Below are positions 42,590-54,700 of a DNA stretch of 64,000 nt, piece by piece. The position numbers and the translations under genes were made by a program. How positions within the stretch are numbered: the first letter of the stretch is position 1; each line of letters opens with the position of its first letter. Source of the stretch: Aphrocallistes beatrix (taxonomy: Eukaryota > Porifera > Hexactinellida > Sceptrulophora > Aphrocallistidae); the NCBI GenBank assembly GCA_963281255.1, contig OY725488.1:7909524-7973523 (forward strand). Direction: 5' to 3'. Below the pieces are notes generated by a model, which worked only from the letters and a program-made list of their open reading frames with translations, had not been told where the DNA came from and ran no database searches.

Positions 42590-43670
42590 AAATGCAACAG
42601 AGAGCAAGCGTGTGAAAGTATCTGGTTGTTAGATCGAAAACAACCACTGTAAACGAAATTGCGAAGCGTTGTGGAGTCTCATTGATATCTCATTGATATC
42701 TCATTGATATCTATGGTGTCAGGACTAAGCTTTCGAAATCTCAAAGTTTGAAGCATCACCCTCGCCTGGCTAGGTCTCAAAAGTATAAATAGAGAAAACC
42801 CCACTTTCATTTTCACTTTCCATGTACTTTCATTTTCACTTTCAACATTCCTAGCCAACCGCGGGTTAAGGAGCAGGGAGACAAATGGAAATGTTAACGA
42901 ATAATAAGACTTCTGTCATTCAAACTCCGAAACAACTCGCGTATATCAGTGAGATGTTTAGCAAATGAATTTCAAGCTACTCAGGGCCTAAATATCTCGA
43001 GAGAATCTGTATGTAGGACAATTAAGAGTATGAGATTTTCTAAGAAAACTCCAATTAGAGGACCTGGAATTACTCCCCAGAAAGAAAAAACACGCGTTGA
43101 TTGAACCAAGAAATACAATAATTCATTGGCATAAAATCATATTCACTCGATTAATGTTCAATTTGGCTCGATCAAGGAAAAATTCGAAGATGGACCAAAG
43201 GTGAATGTCCATTCCTCAATATTCTACGTCATATATAGAAAGTACACATTTGGGGAGGGATTTCAGCCCGAGGTGCCACCTCAGTGAAAATATTCAAGAA
43301 ATTTCAATTTAGAACTTTACTGCAAAGTTTTAAATGAGGTTTTGTTTCAGATAACGGAAACATTATATCCTGATGGTTGAAATTGCAAGAGGATAACTCA
43401 AGTATCCACAAATCTAACTGTTCAAGTGCTTTTAAGAGACGCACCGGGTTAGATGCATAGATTAGATTGGCCTCCTAATATCCCCGATCTCAATCCTTTT
43501 GAAAGTTTATGGCGAGTCTAAAGCAACGATTTATGGTTAGCTCTCCAAAGACAATTAAAGAAGTGGAAACGATGATATATTCACAGTGGGAAACTTTAGA
43601 TCCGGATATTCTGACCAAGTTCACAAAATCGATGAAAAAAATATGTTATATGGTCCTCTGAAGGAAAAAT
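42590..43670 (+). pseudogene. Decayed Tc1/mariner transposase
   Basis: Fragments of a Tc1-type transposase appear in shifting frames. An N-terminal helix-turn-helix-like piece (VNEIAKRCGVS near 42650) and the C-terminal catalytic block DWPPNIPDLNPFESLW (43465-43512) are recognisable; the latter corresponds to the region around the third acidic residue of the DDE/D triad. Frameshifts, stops and an inserted 107-bp miniature element (42759-42865) show that it is dead. Terminal inverted repeats are not clear. Confidence 0.75.
42759..42865. mobile_element. PiggyBac-like miniature element, copy 2
   Basis: The same ends as 22503-22586 (CCCTCGCCTGGCTAGG and CCTAGCCAACCGCGGG), followed by TTAA on the right. 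It is 23 bp longer because the TTTCATTTTCACTTTC segment is duplicated. It interrupts the Tc1-like relic. Confidence 0.65.
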
Positions 43671-43896
43671 GATTAATTACTAGTCCCCTAATATTCTTTG
43701 TTACTTATGCACATATAAAATATAGCGATTTTCTGCAATAAAGCCTAAATATATAAAAATTGTTCAATTTAACATTGTAAATAATTTCGTGTCAGACTAC
43801 GATTTAGATATAACTGTCTATTGTTTCTTGCTGATATTAATTACTACATAGTACGTCCTAGTATATACAAGTAAAATAGCAATAGGTATATTTTAT

Positions 43897-44855
43897 CAGG
43901 GTTAGGTTCAAGTACAATTGTACGTAAGTACATTTTTTTAGTACTTGTACTTAAGTACTTTCGCCATTTTTCCGTTGTACTTGTACTTGTACTTAAGTAC
44001 TTGCATGTTATCCTTCACTTTCTTCTATTAACATCAATGTTCTTCAAATCCCATCTCAAAATAGTAGTGACAAGCACACTTCGCTTGCTTGCGCTTCGCG
44101 GCTGGCGGACACTTTGTGTCCGCCGGAGGCGCCCTTTGGGCGCCTGGGGTCACATTGATTAATCATAAAGGAAATAACATCTCTAAATACGTCTGTCCTA
44201 CTGTTATAATCGATATCGCACGAAAAATCACCCAATTTTTAAAATTTTGATTAGTAATGATGACGTCATAACAAAGTGATGAGTCATCTTTTTTTGATGA
44301 TTGCATCATATGTGAGATATGTTAGTATAAAGATTCTATTAAAATTTCAGCCTTCTATCTCCTATAATGGCTGAGTTATGCTCGAATAACTGTATTGCTT
44401 AACTTTTTAAAAATGTGACAATGACGTCATAATTCCATGATGAGTCGACATTTTCGTCTGAGCTCAGAACTTAGTGGAGCCATAGCCAAAAGACTCCCAC
44501 ATGCCAAAAATCAGCTTCTGTGCCTGGCAGTTTCTTCAATCAATTCGTTACAGATATATATATATAATATACGTATATATACACAAACATTAATCGAGTT
44601 TTAATAGTAAGGATGCTTAATACATTAGGATTTTTCTGTTAGTGTCTCGAACTACTCCAACTTTCAATTAAATAAACGTGTGTGATACTATGCTATGTAA
44701 CCTATTTTACACCCTATTTAAGACGAGAAATAATAAGAGCTTGGAAAGTACTGTACTTGTACCTAAGTACTTTCGCCATTTTTTCGTTGTACTTGAAAAT
44801 CTAGAGTGCTTGTATTGCACTTAAGTACTTTCAAAAGTATTTGAACTCAACCCTG
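43897..44855. mobile_element. Non-autonomous hAT-like insertion in segmental duplication copy 2
   Basis: The ends are CAGGGTTAGGTTCAAGTAC and, inverted at the right, CAGGGTTGAGTTCAAATAC. The flanking octamers TATTTTAT (43889-43896) and ATTTTTAT (44856-44863) are near-duplicates. The paralogous segment at 40285-40295 has the uninterrupted site (GGTATATTTTATGTGTC), which proves an insertion. Subterminal arrays of GTACTTGTACTTAAGTACTT palindromes at both ends are typical of hAT transposase-binding repeats. Inside lies a 547-bp copy of the repeat also found at 20479-21023. Confidence 0.85.
44067..44613 (+). repeat. Dispersed 547-bp repeat, copy 2 (inside the hAT-like element)
   Basis: Reverse complement of 20479-21023. 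Its GC-rich end carries two adjacent perfect hairpins, GGCGGACACTTTGTGTCCGCC and AGGCGCCCTTTGGGCGCCT, preceded by a CGCTTGCTTGCGCTTCGCGG stretch. The other end is TTAATCGAGTTTTAATAGTA. No protein is encoded. Confidence 0.8.
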
Positions 44856-45095
44856 ATTTTTATGTGTCAAGTTTCTGGAGAAATACAATATTAGAAGCAT
44901 CTTTCTTCAGTATGCAGTATAATGCCAATATTTTGCTGTATGTATGTATCATAAAACATGTTCCTATACCGAATCTATCCCAATGCAAATCTTGACCAAT
45001 TGTGAAAACTAATACACTATTCTTTTAATCAATAACAATTGAACATTAAATACACAATTTGTTACAAGTGTGATATATTAAGCAGATACATATTT

Positions 45096-46280
45096 TTAAT
45101 ATCTCTGCCAAATGGGATTGTGTCTACTGCTGTTATAATTGTTTTCAAGAAGTTTCTTGATCAATTTGGGGTCTGTATAGCACCCGTGCCTCCTGAAACG
45201 AATAATCTTTTTAATTTTTGTGACCAGGAACTTCACTGAAACAATGCAATAGGGAATCAGCATGATCAATCCTCCAAGCATCAGTGTCAACTTCTCGAAT
45301 GCCGTAAAAAAACACATGAATATTTGAAAGTTCTGACTATTTGGGTCAAATTTCCAATTCATTCCAATCTCAGTGCCGTATACAATGTTTATCCACTTCG
45401 GATTGAAGATGAACATGTACGCGACTGGAAAACAGGAGTTAATGAGAATTGTTATGTACACTAATATTAAGGAAGTCGCCAATATCCCTGATGCTATTTT
45501 GAATTCTAGATGCACTATTTTGAAATACCTAGCTGCGCTGGGATCGTGCTCGTGGAACTTGGCGTCGAAATAGCGTTTGTATAGCAGTTTAATTAGCTTG
45601 GATCGAGCTCTGAGGATGAGTATTAGTTCAGTTATCATGACCACTTGGAGAAGAACTCGTTGGAATAGTATCAATGGATTTATAAATCCAGTTATTGCAA
45701 TCATTGCGACCGCTACGAAAAAGTAGCAGTATTTACGCAGGAGTATGGTTCTCTTATAGAAAAACTCATAAGAATCCCTCATGTACTCTGTCAAAATTCG
45801 TATTTGTATCAATAACAGCAAGACTGCTATGAATAGTACGGTAGTGTGGACCCTCATATCGATTGAAATTATTAAAAACTTCAGTACAATGTACATGTGC
45901 TCACTGGTTATGTACAAATGCTGGAGATAACCATCCGAGTGGTCTTTGAACACGTTGCCCATGGCATTTGCTGCTATAATAACGCCACACTCATAGAGAC
46001 ACATGAAAAGAAGCAAGATCCTTTTGACCTGCTTTATTTTATAATTGCGTCTTTCAAGCTGCCATTCCGCTTCAGGTTTTAGCAGCCTTGACTTGTAGGC
46101 GTTTTTATGAATTCTGAATTCTTTCATCAGCACACACACGAGATAAATCGACCATAAACTAGACAGAAACATACCCAGAATACCTTCTATTTCCAAAATG
46201 AAGATAAAGGACCGAGTGATATCTATATTAATTTCTTTTGAAATGTTGAAAAGTAATGAAGTTTTGTTTTCAGATTCCAT
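45096..46280 (-). CDS. Orphan seven-helix membrane protein, intact duplicate
   Basis: Intronless, 394 residues from ATG 46280. I do not recognise the family. Hydrophobic segments lie near residues 22-50, 84-108, 128-165, 187-208, 210-228, 262-293 and 325-360. Loops are rich in Lys/Arg, and N-terminal Asn-Lys-Thr is a possible glycosylation site, which fits an outside N-terminus. It shares the PYCI motif after helix 7, the ITEL motif in helix 5 and the helix-2 C/E pattern with the gene at 1451-2554. A near-identical but broken copy lies at 40655-41844. The family is therefore present three times in 45 kb. Plausible as a lineage-specific receptor, but no known signature is visible. Confidence 0.72.
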   Translation of the reverse strand: MESENKTSLLFNISKEINIDITRSFIFILEIEGILGMFLSSLWSIYLVCVLMKEFRIHKNAYKSRLLKPEAEWQLERRNYKIKQVKRILLLFMCLYECGVIIAANAMGNVFKDHSDGYLQHLYITSEHMYIVLKFLIISIDMRVHTTVLFIAVLLLLIQIRILTEYMRDSYEFFYKRTILLRKYCYFFVAVAMIAITGFINPLILFQRVLLQVVMITELILILRARSKLIKLLYKRYFDAKFHEHDPSAARYFKIVHLEFKIASGILATSLILVYITILINSCFPVAYMFIFNPKWINIVYGTEIGMNWKFDPNSQNFQIFMCFFTAFEKLTLMLGGLIMLIPYCIVSVKFLVTKIKKIIRFRRHGCYTDPKLIKKLLENNYNSSRHNPIWQRY

Positions 46281-46804
46281 TCTTGCGTTTAGTAATGTTC
46301 AAAGTTTAGAGAGTGAGATGATTGTAATTATACATAATTTTACCATTGTTCTGTTTATATAGCTAAAGTTTAACACCATACTGTACCACTTTATAAAAGT
46401 AGAGAATCAAAGTAATCTATTTGACTGATTACATGCTATGAGCTGAGATCTCCATGATTACATCATTATGATTAGTAAATCATCCCGTTAGCATTTATTA
46501 CATTTAATTCATTGCTGATTCCTCCACCCTAAGTTCAGGTTAACATGGAGGTCGATGAACTAAGGAGGTCTAGCATGGATGAATTTATTAGAGTATTCCT
46601 TTGGGAAATTCCCATTTATTTAAGTAAGAGCGGATCAGCATCACATATTATCTGAATCAAGCATGATGCGTACGGGCATGAGTATCGTTAGCATATTACT
46701 GACAGTATGTTCTAGTTGTTTCGGTGACCCCTCTGGTTCAAATATGTTTTCCAATTAAGCGGATTCTCCTGTGATTATAACACTTAAACTATACAATAGA
46801 TAGA

Positions 46805-49800
46805 ATGTCCGGTTCGGTTCATGTTCTTTCCCCGAATTCTAACTTGAGTCAAGCAATTGGTATACTCACAACTCCACTAGATGTTGAACAAACGGTTAAG
46901 GAAAGCTATCCAGACCTAGCATTCTTTAAAACTCTACAAAAAACTTCGAATAACTTCAAAACGTTTTTAAACGCCACGCTTGAGATTCGAGAAGCGATTG
47001 GAGACGCCTCAATAGAATCCTCCCCTCCTCCCTCATTGTCCTGCTTAGCTCCTGAAAATCTAGCACTCATATACTACGAGTACACTTCTCACTTGCTTCA
47101 AGTATCTACACTTGTTCAATCGTGTCGAGAAGGCAAGTTTATAAATTTAACAGCACAAAAACAGGCATATAAACTGTTCCAATTTATCTTTTCCCTATGC
47201 ATTGTCCCTTTCTTGTTACCTGGTAACGGGGCTCCTATCGCGGAACGCTCTGTCACTCTACAATACCTAACAAAGCACAAGTCCAAGCTAACACCGCACA
47301 TACTCACATACCACCTGATAAGATGCTGTGATGTCATACTGAGGCAGAGTAACACCCCGTATTTAGTCCCGCACATCCGTGACGTGTTAGCCTCGCTCCT
47401 CCAGATCTCGCATTACACTGGTGCTGAGGGTGTCGAGTCGAGGGTGTCACTGAGATGCGCGTGGTATAGAGAGAATCGTAGCGATTTGATTGGAAGGTTT
47501 GAAACACCTCTTATCGTGAGTGAAATATTGATTCTTCAAGGATTAGCTCGTAAGGCTGGGGCCAAATGGTTAATAAATGTTACAACACATGAGCTGTCTC
47601 AGATACTGATTGGGTGCAATGGAATGCAGTCCGTTTTACGAGGATTCCTTGATATTATATCAAAGAACAAATCTCCTGATGCAATGGATTATACAAAATT
47701 GAAGGTGATTGCAAACGTTCTAACGAATAACCAAGTGCAGGAACGAATAGATGCATACTACACCTCACTGTGTAGACAGACGCTCGAGATATTACATCTA
47801 CGAGACGGGATGTTGAAGCGTGACGTCATCACAGCAGGTATTTGCGTGGTAGAAGCACTCGTGGTGAACAAACCTTCTGTCGCTAAGGAAAGTCTGCTGG
47901 ATAGAATTTCGTTCCCACTGAACAAAGTGGCAAATGATGGAACTACGAGTATGAATGAATTCGAGCTGAGTCAAACTATCAACGATATTCATGACGTAAT
48001 AACCCGGATCCCAGAATGGCATGGAGTTATTGAAACCTGGATTAGTAAGTATATGTCCTTCCTCTTTCACATGCTTTGTTTTGACATTGGAAAGATCACT
48101 CCGATCCGATCTAAGCTCTCTCAGATAATGGAGAAGTACTTTTGTCACAGCAGCAGTGAGAACTGTGCAGCATTTATCAGGGATAGTTTGTTTTATTTCC
48201 ACACACCGCATCAAACAGGAGGAACAGATGCAACCACGCTACACCCTGACCTTACACTGAGGCTAGGGGAAGAAGGCTCCTTGGAGATAGTCAGGGGGCA
48301 GTCGGAGAGTGACGTCAGGATATTCGTTTCTGAGCTTTTCCAGCTGCTAGAGTCTAGAGAGAAGTGCACTGCCTACCAATCAGTGATTGCCTCCCTCCTA
48401 GATACGCTCTCTGACTTAGTTGAGGAGAAGGCATCTTGCCAGGTTTGTAGTGCTTATGGTGAGGGGTTCCTCTATTTGGTGGCTCAACTGTTTGAAGAGA
48501 GAGGAGAGTATATACTGTCAGAATTAAGCACAGAGCAAATCATACAATGGACGAATCGCGTAGTTCGAATTCATTCCAGTAATATTGATAGGTTTACTGA
48601 TATTCAAGATTATAACATGTGCGTATTTGGTGGGAGCAGCACCCTTTCTATGGCATTTGGTAGGTGGTATGATATCTACTGACGTATCTGTATACTATAC
48701 TATTACAGTTGTAGTTATTGGGCTTTCTTTTATCACATTTTAGGCAGTCTAACCTACCTACTGTCCAGTAGCAAGGAAGTGAGTCTAAAAGTGAGCGCAC
48801 TGCTACAAGACCTCCTTCCATATTTAGAAGAAGTGGGAGTTAAGTTTCCAGATGAGTTACTACGCACTCAGTCAGCTGATCTCAGGATATGCATAGCAAC
48901 CTGTGGATCTGTGTGGTCGCACCAACTCAAACAAGAGTCCGCCAGTAACGGATTTAGTGAGAACAGAACAGATGAAAGCAAGCAAACAAACACAAACAGC
49001 TCAAATGAGGTGAATTGTTGCCAAGGCTAGGGAAATATGCACACTCTAAAGCAATTTAAATATCGGCATGTACTCAATAGATCAGCGAACTATCAAACTC
49101 CTCAGTTTTCATCTGATAAGTTCGGAATAAAAAGCGGATTAATTAACTTCTCTCAGCTGATTTAGAATTATGCTATTATCATCTCCCTAAAACGTGGAAG
49201 CACATCCAATCCCGTCTGTGAGTGTATTTGGGGGAACGGCAACCTTCTTTATACTTAGTACTAATTTAGTTATACTGTGCCCAATTTCCCACAGGAAATT
49301 TCCACTTAATTGTCCACTCATATAATTGCTAGAGAAACGCTGTTGATAGTTTACTGAACTGCGTGTCGCTCACTGCCATATATTAATCTAGAATATTACT
49401 GCAGGATTCGCCCTTCTCAGAAGCACTTGCCCTCTCCATGGACCCCATGCTCCCAATCAGAGCCAACGGGATACAGCAGCTCTCTAAGCTCATCTACAAG
49501 CGAAATACAGAAACTCTCAACAGAACTGACGAGTTAATGCAATTGTTCAAAGAAAATCTTCTCAGTGAAGACTCCTATTTATACCTAGCGGCTATCAATG
49601 GGATGGCAGCTCTCGCATTCGTTAGACCGGAGCAAGTGTTCCATGACATATCAGCTCAATTTGCTAAGATCACACAACAAACTAGCCGCCCTCTTGTTGA
49701 AGAGATAACTCCCAACCAGTCCGGAGAGTCCCAGTCTCCTCCTGCTCGCTTCAGCACTGTGGAGTTCCGCATGAAACTGGGAGAGATCCTGATCCATGCT

Positions 49801-50366
49801 GCCCGGGAGTCTGGAGAACTTTTTCCTCATTACGGGGAAGTTGTTTTGCGCGCAATTCTGAGTGGTGTGCGGGACAAAGAGCCAATGGTGCGTGCCAGCA
49901 CCCTCTCAAACCTGGCAGAATCCTGCCTCCTGCTAGGCTACAGCCTGTCCAAGTGTGTGGAGGAGGTGCTCAGTTGCTTGGAGCATTTGATCCCTGTGGA
50001 ACAGGAGGCAGCTGTGAGGAGAGCAGCCGTGCTGGTGGTGACCCGCATGCTGGACAAACCTCAGGATCAGGTAGGAATACTCTGTTTGATAGTAAAGTAC
50101 AGTACTCATGAATCCATTGGTAATATTTGGTATGGCAGATAATGCATATATTCGGAGGGAGACTGCTACGCCGTTCTTACCAGCTGCTAAAACGAGTCCA
50201 TTCATCTGATCCTGACCATCTTACTCGCACTCACGCACAGTGTGGCTTGGAGAGATTGAACCAAGTAATGAGACAATTCCTCACTCCCCTCTCTTCTCAA
50301 GGAGAAATGAAGAAAACTGTGTATATCCTAGACCCACCGCCAGATCCGTTTGATTGGAGTAAATAG
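46805..50366 (+). CDS. TANGO6: TANGO6 (transport and Golgi organisation 6; RTP1-like HEAT protein)
   Basis: Four exons: 46805-48659, 48744-49009, 49405-50070 and 50139-50366, giving 1004 residues, close to the animal family. TANGO6 is a HEAT-repeat protein needed for secretion and Golgi organisation. Its yeast relative Rtp1 takes part in RNA polymerase II assembly and nuclear import. The C-terminal RTP1 regions are recognisable: MLPIRANGIQQLSKLI, then DSYLYLAAINGMAALAFV.PE, VLRAILSGVRDKEPMVRAS and the end EMKKTVYILDPPPDPF. Hydrophobic helices occur in the N-terminal half. A truncated copy of its first exon remains at 42382-42452. STUB1 begins 165 bp downstream. Confidence 0.88.
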
Positions 50367-50531
50367 CATCATGCGTGATGCGACAGAGTTGTACACGTGT
50401 GGTGTGACATATTAATTAATAATTAATCTACTTAAAGACTTCCGTTTACATAATACGTGTAATTTTCAAAAATACACATTACGTCTATTACTGAATTGTC
50501 CGAGTTTGTCTGATTTAAGCAGAGTGTGTAG

Positions 50532-51423
50532 ATGAGTTCAAATAGTCCTAAAGATTTGAAGGATTCCGGAAATCGGTACTTCGGACAGGGGAACTACGCT
50601 GAAGCCATCATTCAATACTCAAAAGCGATAACGCGCACTCCCAGCAATGCCATCCTGTACACGAACCGAGCTCTGGCCAACTTGAAGCTGAGCAACTGGC
50701 AGAATTGCGTGGACGACTGCAACTCGGCTCTGAACCTGGAAAGCAACATGGTGAAGGGCCACTACTTCCTGGGACAAGCTCTGGTGGAGATGCAGCTGTA
50801 CGAAGAAGCGATTGAGGCGCTCAAAAAGGCGTACGTTCTCTCGAACGAACAGAGACGGTTCTTCGGGGACGACATCGCTTCGGCTCTCAGGCTGGCGAAG
50901 CGGAAACGCTTCGAACTGATGGAAGAGAAGCGCATCCAGCAGGAGATCGAGCTGCAGAGCTATCTGGATAAGCTGATCACTGCAGACATTGAGAAGCAGA
51001 TGTCTCTTGCGCTCGGAGAGGACGAGAAGCTAGAAGTGAGTGTGAGCAGATAATTGTGTGTCTAATCATTACAATTGTGAATTTGTTGTTGTGAATACAT
51101 TCCAGATAGAAAAGAGAGGGAAAAGCAGAAAGGAAGATCTTAACGAACTGCTAGCGGCGGTTGACGAGCGCAGGAAGAAACGAGAGATCCCTGACTACCT
51201 CTGCGGAAAAATCAGCTTTGACATTATGCTGGACCCTGTAATCACACCGAATGGCATAACGTATGACCGCAAACACCTCGAAGCACACCTGCACAGGGTG
51301 GGACAGTTCGATCCCATCACTCGAGAGGCCTTGACAGAGGACCAACTTATCCCCAATCTCGCTTTGAAGGACGTAATTGATAATTTTGTCAAAGAAAACC
51401 CATGGTTGGACGATTTAAACTGA
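50532..51423 (+). CDS. STUB1: STUB1/CHIP, U-box E3 ubiquitin ligase co-chaperone
   Basis: Two exons (50532-51035 and 51106-51423) give 273 residues, a little shorter than human CHIP. CHIP binds the EEVD tail of Hsp70/Hsp90 through its TPRs and ubiquitinates clients with its U-box. Three TPRs (about 5-115, [16 protein letters not shown] and [19 protein letters not shown]) are followed by a helical hairpin (about 120-190) and the U-box (about 195-270). The U-box contains [28 protein letters not shown] and the FDPITREAL loop. The reading frame is complete. Confidence 0.94.
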
Positions 51424-51704
51424 GCTGGCGTTGCAACTGCAGACGGATAATTGTAATTAACTACCAATTCTTTGTTTAATAACTGTGATACAATTCAGAT
51501 ATTGTCTTGCTTACATAACATTACAAATTCCAGCGTTTTTTGGTGTGTTTTTTGTTATTTTTATGAAATAAGTACTCGGTATATCATGTACCACATGACC
51601 CTACTACCAAAATAAAGACTCAACTATACCACGTTAATAGCTACAATTATACTGTGAGTATCATAAATTTACTGATAATTGTCGACTGCTATCTCACTCC
51701 TGAG

Positions 51705-54700
51705 ATGTACAACACTCCCACCTCCCCTTACCTCAGCGCCCTCCTCTCCACTCACTACTCTCCTTATGAAACCCGAGGGTTGTTCCGGGACAAGAACAGC
51801 ACTCTCTTCTGCCAGATTAAGAGCAGGCAGTACTCACACTCACGACACAACACAGTTGCGTTCAACAAAAAGACTTTTGAACTCTCCTTCCACCGCTCTC
51901 ACGATTTTTGGTCTCACGACCTGTTAGGTCACCACCGGAGCATCCGGAGTATCCACCTGTCCCCGGACGAGCGGCTGCTGGCCTCTGCTGGGGAGGACGG
52001 ACGCCTGCTGGTGTGGGACTTGCAGGAGGCAGTTCAGACGACCAACTCCGGCCAGAAGTGTCCAGGGGCTGGATTCGTGGAACTGGCGGACGTAAAGCCG
52101 AGGGAGTTCTGCTCCGTGGCTTTCGGTTCAGGAGGAACTCAGGTAGGACTGACGATTACTGACAATCCAACTAGCTGTAGCTGCTATTTGTATGAATTGT
52201 ATGTGACAGGTGGCTGCATCTGGCAGTGACTGCTTGCTCCTCTCCGACCTGGAGAGCCGGCGTGTGCTCTCCAACTACACAGGCGAGGTGTCCGCTAGAG
52301 AGGTTGCGGCTCACCCCTCCTGCGAGGCGCTCTACGCCAGTGCGTCGGACAGGGGGCAAGTCTACATCTGGGACAGGAGGGTGGCAGGGTACTGCGCGCT
52401 GGAGGTAGCGACCTCTCCTCATGCGTTCCGAGGCGTCCAGTTCCACCCAGCCCAACCCTGGTAAGTGTTTTGAGTTCTCATGTTCCATTAGTACGAACTG
52501 CGATATCAGAGAGTATTGAATCCACACAAGCAATAGACACCTGTTTCTGTTTCTCACCTCTTCATCTCATGGAATGAGAATGGAGGTAATTGCACAATAA
52601 TACGTGTAGAGACAAAACAAACGAATATTTGAACTATAAATGAGTAACAAAAGAACTGAGAATACAAAGAATCTAATCGTGATTATAACAAACAAGCTAT
52701 GACTGAACCTGAAGATCCAGGACAAACTCGGTTTTGGAGGGAGGCGGCGGAGGAGAGCGAGGAGAGAGTGAGACAGGAATGTCTCCTGGTGAGGAAGGAG
52801 AACGACCACCTCAGGTCGCTACAGAGACAGCTCGAGCTGAGTCAGGCCACTCTCCTTGAGACGCAGTCGCAGCTGGGACACTCCCTGGCTAAGGAGAACG
52901 AGTTTAAAGCCAAGAGCCAGCAGCAGGCACGCGACCTGAGGGAACTGTGCCACGAGGTGCGACTGATCGTATCGGACGTCCTGCCTCCTCTCACACTCAG
53001 CTCTCTGCTGCCACAGGACTTTGACCCTGACAGCCTGCAGCCGTACCACGCCAAGACCCTGATGCACATGCTCAGGGACGCATACCTGAGGGCGGAACTG
53101 CGAGTGAGGAACAGAGAAGCAGAGCTGTCTGAGCAGGGGACAGTTACTGAACAGATGGAAGAGTCCCTAAACAGCTGGTCCCTCCTCCTCTCGCAGACAT
53201 CAGACCCTCCTCAACAGCTCCAGCTGCAGAACCTGAGCGAGGAGCTGCGAGGCAAGGAGAAGCCCGCCCCCACCTGTCTCAGAGAGATGCATTCGAGTCT
53301 GAGCACGTTCTGTTCCGCAGTGGACAGAGGCTACCGTGTCCTCAGCTCTGAGCTGACACAGCTGAGAGGACGAGCGCGGTCCTGTGTGGGCGGGGAGGAG
53401 TCAGCGGACAGCACGCAGCTGGGACTGAGTCTGACAGAACGCTGGTCGGATATGCATACGCAGATGCGCGAACTAGAGAACAGACTGCGGGAGATGGAGC
53501 AGTCTCGTAGCAGCGAGATGCACGGCGCAATCTCCGCTCTCAAGTTGGAGCTTTCAGAGCAGAGAGCAGAGAGTGACAGAGAGAAAGACAGAGAAATGGA
53601 GAGACAGCTGGCCTGTCGACTTGAAGAGTATAAAAGCAGAGCGACTGCTATTCAGAGTGAAGAGGAAGTGGACCATGCCCGGGGGATGAGTTGTCTGTCT
53701 GACAAGCTGAGCAAGGCAGAGAGGGAAGGAGCGGAGCTGAGACAAGAACTGGAGAGGACTAGAGGAGAGTTCAGGGAGTCTGAATTGGACCGGAATAGGC
53801 AGAGCAAGGAGGCGGAGCGTCTGCTAGAGAGACAGGACAGGACAGAGAGGGAGAGCTGCGAAGAGCGCAGGCGGACGGAGAGAAGGTGTGAAGATGAAGT
53901 GGGAGTGTACAGGGAACAAGTGAGGCAGCATGCTCTGACCATCGTGTCCCTTGAAGACAAGCTAGTGAGGGCAGTGCGCGAGTCTGGTGAGCTGAGAGAG
54001 AATCTGAGAGAACGCAGAGTTCAACTGGAAAGAGAGAGAGAAGAGACACACAAGGAGGAAGTGGAGTCGATTAAAAGGGAGGAAGACAAGTTAGAGTTGG
54101 AGTTGTGTCAGGTGAGAAGCCAGCTGAAGCAAGAGAAGAGTGTCTGTGACGAGCTCTGTTCCGAGAACGCCACTCTCAAGTCCAGCCTCGCACTGCTCAA
54201 GAGACAGCTACTGGGAGAGGTGGAGCGATACCACAGCTCCGAGAAAATGCTCGGCAAGACGAAGTCGCTCGTCAGCAAGCTAGAGCGCAGCCTGGAGGAG
54301 AGAATGACCCGGAGTGCGTCGGAGCGAGAGGAGCTGCTGGGACTGAGACAGGACATGCCCCATGTGAGAGAGACGGTTGATGGCATCCATCAGAACTTGA
54401 GTCTGCTGTCCCATGACTTCACTGACTACAAAGCTGGGCAGGACTCGGAGCAACCACTGAAGCTAGCAGGCGCTAAGTGCACGAACGAGCTGCACTCCAG
54501 TACCATCTCCAAGCAAGCGCAGGCCCTCTCCGAGATGAGGTCCGCTCTCGAACAGATGAGAGAGGCCAACCTCCTGGTCCCCTCGCACCAGGAGTCTCTA
54601 AAGGAGGTGACAAAACTGAGGAAGCAGCTGAGAGATGCGAAGGCGGCGCTCGCAGGTAGCGACCTCGTGTACGCTCTCAACAGCGGAGATCTCGTGGAGG

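Larger units (their letters stand above)
43830..46970. repeat. Segmental duplication, copy 2
   Basis: Direct-orientation paralogue of 40215-42455, interrupted by the 959-bp hAT-like element and ending inside TANGO6 exon 1. This copy has the intact genes and is presumably the parent. Confidence 0.8.

Noticed and set aside
42590..43670. Active Tc1 transposon
   Set aside because: Multiple stops, frameshifts and an inserted element; only fragments of the transposase remain.
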